Origin: an uncultured Methanomassiliicoccales archaeon
Lineage (GTDB): Archaea > Thermoplasmatota > Thermoplasmata > Methanomassiliicoccales > Methanomethylophilaceae
Length of the DNA: 64,000 nucleotides
Assembly (NCBI GenBank): GCA_934702355.1
Contig: CAKUXX010000003.1
Coordinates: 109,984 to 173,983, forward strand
Direction: 5' to 3'
In this document: positions 59,291 to 64,000 of the stretch, piece after piece
Position numbering within the stretch: the stretch's first letter is position 1
Layout of the letters: each line of letters opens with the position of its first letter
Translations under genes and position numbers: made by a program
The notes under the pieces: generated by a model
Database searches by the model: none
What the model was told of the DNA's origin: nothing
What the model saw: the letters and a program-made list of their open reading frames with translations, nothing else

Positions 59291-60640
59291 ATGAGCATGT
59301 TCGGCACCAACGGAGTACGCGGGATCGCCAATGAATACCTTAGCTGCGAACTCGCAGTCGGAATGGGAAAGGCGACGGCCGAAGTCTTGGGAAGGAAGAT
59401 CGCCGTTGCCGCCGACACGCGCATAACATCGCCGATGATCAAAAGCGCCCTGTGTGCCGGACTCATGTCCGCAGGTGCTGACATCGTTGACCTCGGCATG
59501 GTCCCCACCCCCGCGCTTCAGCTCTATGTCAAGACGCACGACGACGTCATGGGCGGGGTCATGATAACCGCATCCCACAACCCTCCCGAGTTCAACGGCA
59601 TCAAATGCATCTCCGGCGACGGGACCGAATGCTCGAAGGCCGAGGAGAACGCGATAGAGGATGCCTATGCGAACGGCGTCGGGACCGTATCGTGGAAGCA
59701 GGCCGGGAACATCACCCAGATCTCGGATGCATCCGAGCAGTATGTGGACTCCATCGTCTCCAAGGTGGATGCCGACCTCATCAGATCGGCGGGGCTCACA
59801 GTGTGCATCGACTGCGCCAACGGGGCATCCGTCAACACCACCCCCCTCCTGCTGAGGAAGCTCGGCGTGAGGGCGATAACCATCAACGGGAATGCCCAGG
59901 GGGAGTTCCCCGGACACCCCAGCGAACCCACGGAGGACAACCTGACCGACCTGAAAAGGATGGTCGCCGAGACCGGTGCGGACCTCGGTGCGGCGCATGA
60001 CGGCGACGCAGACAGATGCGTCTTCGTCACGGACGGCGGAAGATACGTGAGCGGCGACGTGTCCCTCGCCCTCCTCGCGAAGCACATGCTCGGAAAAAGG
60101 AAAGGGAGGATCATGATCACCGTGGCCACCTCGTCCCTTGTGAAGGAGGTCACCGAATCCGAAGGCGGCAAGATATGCTACACGGCGGTGGGATCGCCGA
60201 TAGTCGCACGCACAATGATGACCGAATCGGGGATATTCGGAGGAGAGGAGAACGGCGGACTGATCTTCGCGGACCACCAGTACTGCCGTGACGGCGCCAT
60301 GGGCCTGGCCAGGATGCTGGAGCTTGTGGCGATGAGCAGGAGGCCCCTGTCCGCCCTGATATCGGAGCTTCCCAGATACACCACGATCAAGAAGGGCATC
60401 CCCTGTCCCGATGAGAAGAAGGCATCCGTGACGGACATCATCGCCGGGAACCACAGTGACGGAAAGGTCAACAGGACCGACGGCCTGAGGATAGACTACG
60501 ACGACGGATGGGTGCTTCTCCGTCCGTCCGGTACGGAACCCAAATACAGGATCTACTCAGAATCGAAGGATCCGAAGACCGCGGAAGACCGCGCGGTGTC
60601 GTTCGTCAGGGAGTTCGAGGACGCCCTCGGAAAGCTCTGA
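59291..60640 (+). CDS. phosphohexomutase (phosphomannomutase/phosphoglucosamine mutase family)
   Basis: A 449-residue four-domain enzyme interconverting hexose-6- and hexose-1-phosphates. FGTNGVRGIANEYLSCELAV opens domain 1, the phosphoserine loop is MITASHNPPEFNGIK, the metal site DGDADRCVFV, the sugar loop GGEENGGLIF and the phosphate-binding loop RPSGTEPKYR. It could supply mannose-1-phosphate for GDP-mannose or GlcN-1-phosphate. ATGs at 59291 and 59297 are both possible; 59291 lies about 27 bases after an AT-rich stretch and may be leaderless. Confidence 0.93.
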   Translation: MSMFGTNGVRGIANEYLSCELAVGMGKATAEVLGRKIAVAADTRITSPMIKSALCAGLMSAGADIVDLGMVPTPALQLYVKTHDDVMGGVMITASHNPPEFNGIKCISGDGTECSKAEENAIEDAYANGVGTVSWKQAGNITQISDASEQYVDSIVSKVDADLIRSAGLTVCIDCANGASVNTTPLLLRKLGVRAITINGNAQGEFPGHPSEPTEDNLTDLKRMVAETGADLGAAHDGDADRCVFVTDGGRYVSGDVSLALLAKHMLGKRKGRIMITVATSSLVKEVTESEGGKICYTAVGSPIVARTMMTESGIFGGEENGGLIFADHQYCRDGAMGLARMLELVAMSRRPLSALISELPRYTTIKKGIPCPDEKKASVTDIIAGNHSDGKVNRTDGLRIDYDDGWVLLRPSGTEPKYRIYSESKDPKTAEDRAVSFVREFEDALGKL

Positions 60641-60647
60641 CAGACCG

Positions 60648-61634
60648 TCAGTATCCGAGCTTGTGAAGCTTAGCCTTCATCTGCATGACGGGCCTGACCT
60701 CTGCGGCATCTATGCCGCGGATCTTCGCCATGAACACGGAGACATAATCTCCGAGGATTATCGCACGGAACATGTTCTCCAGCGGAGAGACCCCGTCGAT
60801 CGGGATGACCAGGACCTTCTGCTCCGGATGCGTGGAACCTACCGTCACATCCAGGGATGCGGGTTCCGGGATATCCCCGCGGAGCACCACGAGCAGGCAT
60901 TCTCTTTGGGGAGCCTCGGACCAGGCATTCGCATGACAGGTCCCGAACTCGGGCTCCGATTCGCAGAATGCAACGAATTTGGAGTTCTCGTTGACCTGCG
61001 TCTTCCATCTGAATGCCACCGAGCGCATGTAGCTGTCCGAACAGATGACGGGAACATTGCCCATGAACTCCTTCGCGATGGCCATCGCCTGACCGTCCGG
61101 AGACGAGACCACGTCGCGATACTCCCTCAGAGACGGGATGAATCCGCGTATCCTCTCCGACAGGTCGGGACCGCCGGCGCATCTTATGACCGCCAGGGTG
61201 TAGCCGATCATGTACCCTATGGCATGCCTCGGGTGCATCCCGACCGGCAGCGGCATCATGTCGTCGCCGTTCCTGCGGGCCTCGTCCATCAGGATCCCGC
61301 CGGATGTTATCACGACGACCCTGCATCCGCGTGCTTTGGCCTGATGGTACATCTCCAACGTCTCCGCGGTGTTCCCTGAATAGCTGGAGACCACGGCAAG
61401 TGTGCGCGAATCGACCCAATCAGGCAGATCGGGGTACTTTATGAGACGTATCGGCACCCTACTCTCCTCGTAGCAGCAGTCCGCAGCGAAATCCCCGCTG
61501 ACAGCCGAACCTCCGACTCCGCAGAGGATTATCTCATCGCAATCAATCTTGAAATCGAATTCTTCGGAAAGGGAACCTTCCAGATCGTCCACGAAATGAT
61601 AGAGCTGAAGGTCCGTGGGGATCGAATCCGTCAT
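60648..61634 (-). CDS. bifunctional phosphoglucose/phosphomannose isomerase
   Basis: A 328-residue double-SIS-domain enzyme that interconverts fructose-6-phosphate with glucose-6- and mannose-6-phosphate. CGVGGSAVSGDFAADCC, VVSSYSGNTAETLEMYHQA, HPRHAIGYMIGY (catalytic His region), RWKTQVNENSKFVAFCESEP and the C-terminal FMAKIRGIDAAEVRPVMQMK match the archaeal PGI/PMI family. The ATG at 61634 overlaps the stop of the upstream paralogue by 4 bp. It supplies mannose-6-phosphate to the mutase encoded on the other strand. Confidence 0.92.
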   Translation of the reverse strand: MTDSIPTDLQLYHFVDDLEGSLSEEFDFKIDCDEIILCGVGGSAVSGDFAADCCYEESRVPIRLIKYPDLPDWVDSRTLAVVSSYSGNTAETLEMYHQAKARGCRVVVITSGGILMDEARRNGDDMMPLPVGMHPRHAIGYMIGYTLAVIRCAGGPDLSERIRGFIPSLREYRDVVSSPDGQAMAIAKEFMGNVPVICSDSYMRSVAFRWKTQVNENSKFVAFCESEPEFGTCHANAWSEAPQRECLLVVLRGDIPEPASLDVTVGSTHPEQKVLVIPIDGVSPLENMFRAIILGDYVSVFMAKIRGIDAAEVRPVMQMKAKLHKLGY

Positions 61635-62518
61635 GCATCCCTCCCTGCAAGCGCCATCCCCAGGATGAGCGCGTTGCAATCCTTGGCGGCCGCATCCGTC
61701 CCGGGCACATCGTGGACCATGACGTTGCGTCCGTTCTCGGACAGGACCTCGAGCATGGAATCCACTATATCCGTCACGATCCCGTCGCCGTTGTCGCCGC
61801 GGATGACAACCATGGTCAAGCTGGGAGCATGCGCATTGGCGTCGGACCATCCGACAAGCTCGTTGTGATCGAATTCCGGAAGCTCTCCGCAGAATGCGGC
61901 CTTTCCGGCACATGCGGTGAACGATGTTCTGCATAGTTTCGCCGCGGCATGGATGTCCGAAGTGCTGTAGAAGGCATAGAGACGTCCGGGAGAAAGAGGG
62001 GCGACCTCGGAACAGGCCGTCTCGAACCTCCTTATGCAGTCGATGTCGTCTGAAAGCGCCCCGACGGCATCGAACGTGCCTGCGGACGTGATGATCGACG
62101 CAGCAGCACCGAGAGCGAAACCTATCGATTCCGCGAACCCGAACCTTTCGGGGATTCTAACGACTTCCACCCCTTCTGCACCGATATCCGATCCCACCAG
62201 TGCGAACACCCTGCATCCGCGGGAAAGGAGCTCTTCCGAAAGTGCCCTCGCACATGTCTCGCCGATGATTATCGCAACGACATCCTCTCTGACCCATCCG
62301 GGGACACGGAGATCGGAGATGCAAGGCACCGGCGAGGGCGAGCGGCAATCGGCAAGGTCGCTGATAATGTCCCCTGCCAGAGAAACAGGGTCGCAACCGA
62401 ATATGCACACCCTGCCCGCATTGAAATCAGGCACAGTGAACGAGATTCCGGAAAGAATGGCATCTGACAGACCGCCTTTGAGAACCTTCTCATTTATCAC
62501 GTCAGACTCAGAGCCCAT
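61631..62518 (-). CDS. divergent PGI/PMI-like SIS protein, probably non-catalytic
   Basis: A 295-residue protein with a SIS-like architecture: VCIFGCDPVSLAGDIISDLA, VVAIIIGETCARALSEELLS, GCRVFALVGSDIGAEGVEVV, FGFAESIGFALGAAASIITS and, near the end, DHNELVGWSDANAHAPSLTM. That last motif corresponds to the HNExxGW region of PGI/PMI, so the two tandem genes are related. The Ser-Gly-Asn-Thr sugar-phosphate motif of the active paralogue is replaced by GETC, and the GGSAVSGD loop by CDPVSLAGD. It may be a regulatory or structural partner of the next enzyme. Confidence 0.6.
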   Translation of the reverse strand: MGSESDVINEKVLKGGLSDAILSGISFTVPDFNAGRVCIFGCDPVSLAGDIISDLADCRSPSPVPCISDLRVPGWVREDVVAIIIGETCARALSEELLSRGCRVFALVGSDIGAEGVEVVRIPERFGFAESIGFALGAAASIITSAGTFDAVGALSDDIDCIRRFETACSEVAPLSPGRLYAFYSTSDIHAAAKLCRTSFTACAGKAAFCGELPEFDHNELVGWSDANAHAPSLTMVVIRGDNGDGIVTDIVDSMLEVLSENGRNVMVHDVPGTDAAAKDCNALILGMALAGRDA

Positions 62519-62615
62519 CCCGAACCTCCTGGATTATGATATCGGGTGATTGTCTCTGACTAATAAAGACTCTTATGGATATTCTGACCGGACACGATGC
62601 AATTGCAAGCCGTAG

Positions 62616-63875
62616 TCAAGGCCCCAACAATGTAATCGGTATCACGTGCACTCCGTCTTCACGAGTATATGCATAGTTGGTCGCGGTCACAACTGCAAGG
62701 AATGCGGGCTCACCCATAGAATCCGTGTTCACTTTGTCTCTCAACTTGAGGAGATTTGCTGCGGCATCGTCGATCCAGTGGCTACCTAGTTTCACCTCTA
62801 TCGCAGCCCACCGCCCATCATGAAGGTGAATTATGGCGTCAGCCTCCAGACCGTTTTTATCCCGATAATGGAAGATGTCCCCATCTAACGCTTGCACATA
62901 TGTACGGAGATCGCGGATCACAAGTGATTCGAATAGAAGACCGAACGTGTTGACGTCTCTCAGCAGATCCGCAGGAGATGCGGACAGAAAATGAGCGGCG
63001 ATGGCAGGATCACAGAAATGAACTGTATTGGCAACTCTGATTGGAGTTTTGGACCGAAGATCTGGCTCCCATGCCTCTAATTCTTCGAGAACGAACAGAC
63101 TTCTGAGAAATTCCAGATACGAATCCAGTGTATTCTCGGACATATTGCTCTGAGATGACCCCATATCCTGAATTATAGTAACCTTGGATAACGGGGCTGA
63201 AATGAACCTTGACAGGGATCTCATCACAGCACGGATCTTCTTACTGTCACGACGACGTTCTGACCCCGATATGATCTCCGTGTTCACGATTGTGTCGCAA
63301 TAACCTTTAACAAGCTTCATCGCAGCCACATCGCTTTTTCCTACGACACTGGGCCACCCTCCACGCACGATGATTCTAGCGATATCTTCCAAGGTCTTGT
63401 CTGATGCGGCACCTATGGTGTTATCTTCTTCGAATAAACGTTTAAGTGAGACTGCGCCCGTTGAATCCCCTGACTCAAACAAAGACATCGTGCCCATCCT
63501 AAGTCTGTATATCCGACCTGCGCCAGAGTGCTTGATCTTACTCCGATCTACGACTACAGATCCCGTCAAGATGAATTGTCCCGGCTCCTGACGATCGTCT
63601 ACAGCAACACGGACCGCATCCCATATCTCGGGAGCATCTTGCCATTCATCGATCATTCTTGGAACACTACCTTCCAACAACACTGACGGATTCAACTTTG
63701 CCAATTCAACGTTCTTCTCCCCCTCCGTTGAATCATACATCCTGAGAATGCTTTTGGAAACTCTCGACGCGGTTGTTGTTTTTCCAACCCATTTTGGACC
63801 CTCGATTACAATGGCTCCAAAAATCTCTAAATCCGCTTCTAATTCAGAATCGATTAACCGTGCGAGATATGCCAT
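62616..63875 (-). CDS. AAA+ ATPase with C-terminal DUF4143 domain
   Basis: A 419-residue protein. Walker A is IEGPKWVGKTTTASRVSKS and Walker B PRMIDEWQDAPEIWDAV, followed by sensor-type ILTGSV. The AAA_14 core is followed by the DUF4143 domain (NTVHFCDPAIAAHFLSASPA, FGLLFESLVIRDLRTYVQ, FHYRDKNGLEADAIIHLHDG, AAIEVKLGS), whose last part has the D/E-x-K layout of PD-(D/E)xK nucleases. Function of this widespread archaeal and bacterial family is uncertain. A palindromic TATA (TACATATATGTA, 63894-63905) lies about 25 bases upstream. Confidence 0.85.
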   Translation of the reverse strand: MAYLARLIDSELEADLEIFGAIVIEGPKWVGKTTTASRVSKSILRMYDSTEGEKNVELAKLNPSVLLEGSVPRMIDEWQDAPEIWDAVRVAVDDRQEPGQFILTGSVVVDRSKIKHSGAGRIYRLRMGTMSLFESGDSTGAVSLKRLFEEDNTIGAASDKTLEDIARIIVRGGWPSVVGKSDVAAMKLVKGYCDTIVNTEIISGSERRRDSKKIRAVMRSLSRFISAPLSKVTIIQDMGSSQSNMSENTLDSYLEFLRSLFVLEELEAWEPDLRSKTPIRVANTVHFCDPAIAAHFLSASPADLLRDVNTFGLLFESLVIRDLRTYVQALDGDIFHYRDKNGLEADAIIHLHDGRWAAIEVKLGSHWIDDAAANLLKLRDKVNTDSMGEPAFLAVVTATNYAYTREDGVHVIPITLLGP

Positions 63876-63893
63876 ATGCCAGAATACGATTTT

Positions 63894-63905
63894 TACATAT
63901 ATGTA
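63894..63905 (-). promoter_or_regulatory. TATA box of the DUF4143 ATPase gene
   Basis: TACATATATGTA is palindromic and centred about 25 bases from the ATG at 63875. It adjoins the 23-bp repeats. Confidence 0.5.
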
Positions 63906-63915
63906 TGTAATCCCA

Positions 63916-64000
63916 ATTGAGGGTTTTGGCTGGTTTTCATTGAGGGTTTTGGACGTGTTTCATTGAGGTTTTTGGCTAGTTTTTATTGAGGTTTTTGGCT
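63916..64000. repeat. 23-bp tandem direct repeats, running off the window
   Basis: Units starting at 63916, 63939, 63962 and 63985 share the core ATTGAGGKTTTTGG at an exact 23-base period, the last cut by the window edge. The T/G-rich strand is uniform. A 23-base period excludes an in-frame protein repeat. They lie upstream of the DUF4143 ATPase promoter. Confidence 0.8.

Noticed and set aside
59180..59300. toxin gene following the antitoxin-like gene
   Set aside because: The open frame after 59180 simply runs into the phosphohexomutase and has no RelE-like features.
59249..60454. 401-residue minus-strand frame over the phosphohexomutase
   Set aside because: Shadow of a gene with intact catalytic, metal and phosphate loops on the plus strand.
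63916..64000. CRISPR array
   Set aside because: The 23-bp units follow one another directly without unique spacers, and no cas gene is in the window.

Overview
The window is from a methanogenic archaeon. The archaeal affiliation rests on aIF2-gamma, aIF5B, aEF1B, ribosomal proteins S6e, L24e, S28e and L7Ae, and on TATA elements about 25 bases ahead of many starts with many apparently leaderless genes. The methanogen affiliation rests on a methanogenesis marker 8 (DUF2099) protein. The combination with Ig-like/DUF4430 surface proteins and a BtuFCD-type importer suggests the order Methanomassiliicoccales; that last step is inference.

Region by region. 1-5.4 kb: a truncated HxlR regulator, a small membrane protein, an Rrf2 regulator and a sulfur/Fe-S operon (metY-iscS-iscU-cysK). 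5.4-8.1 kb: a ClC channel, a cyclophilin and methanogenesis marker 8. 8.1-14.7 kb: two information-processing operons (S6e-aIF2gamma-PIN and L7Ae-S28e-L24e-Ndk-aIF5B, the latter followed by a phospholipase-D-like protein with damaged catalytic motifs). 15-19 kb: two multi-membrane-span GT-C glycosyltransferases and a pair of small membrane proteins, one resembling DUF2238. 19.2-36 kb: an accessory island with a very large Ig-like surface protein that has lost its 5' end, a second Ig-like surface protein, a BtuF-type binding protein, a beta-propeller protein, an FecCD/BtuC permease, its ATPase, a protein with seven tandem zinc ribbons, a shorter zinc-ribbon protein and a BspA-like leucine-rich-repeat surface protein. 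36-44.3 kb: four more GT-C glycosyltransferases, a secreted protein of unknown type, a GtrA protein, and a second copy of the DUF2238-like pair. 44.4-63.9 kb: sugar and surface-glycan metabolism (GmhA-GmhB fusion, HddA, UDP-galactopyranose mutase, CDP-deoxysugar genes, two GT4 transferases, a nucleotidyltransferase with left-handed helix, Dol-P-Man synthase, phosphohexomutase, PGI/PMI) mixed with ilvE, ilvN, aEF1B and a DUF4143 ATPase. The right edge carries 23-bp tandem repeats.

How the genes fit together. The right half encodes nucleotide-sugar supply (GDP-mannose, probably GDP-heptose, CDP-6-deoxysugars, UDP-galactofuranose), a polyprenyl-phosphate-mannose synthase, and up to six membrane GT-C enzymes that could use that lipid donor to glycosylate cell-surface proteins. 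The 19-36 kb island supplies large cell-surface proteins and an importer. Four of its proteins appear to carry domains resembling the C-terminal domain of transcobalamin (DUF4430), two of them in the same operon as BtuF/C/D-like components. I read this as a surface-assisted corrinoid (or similar large ligand) uptake system. The island lies between two copies of a four-gene GT-C/DUF2238 block. All family assignments were made by eye from motifs; no database search was run.
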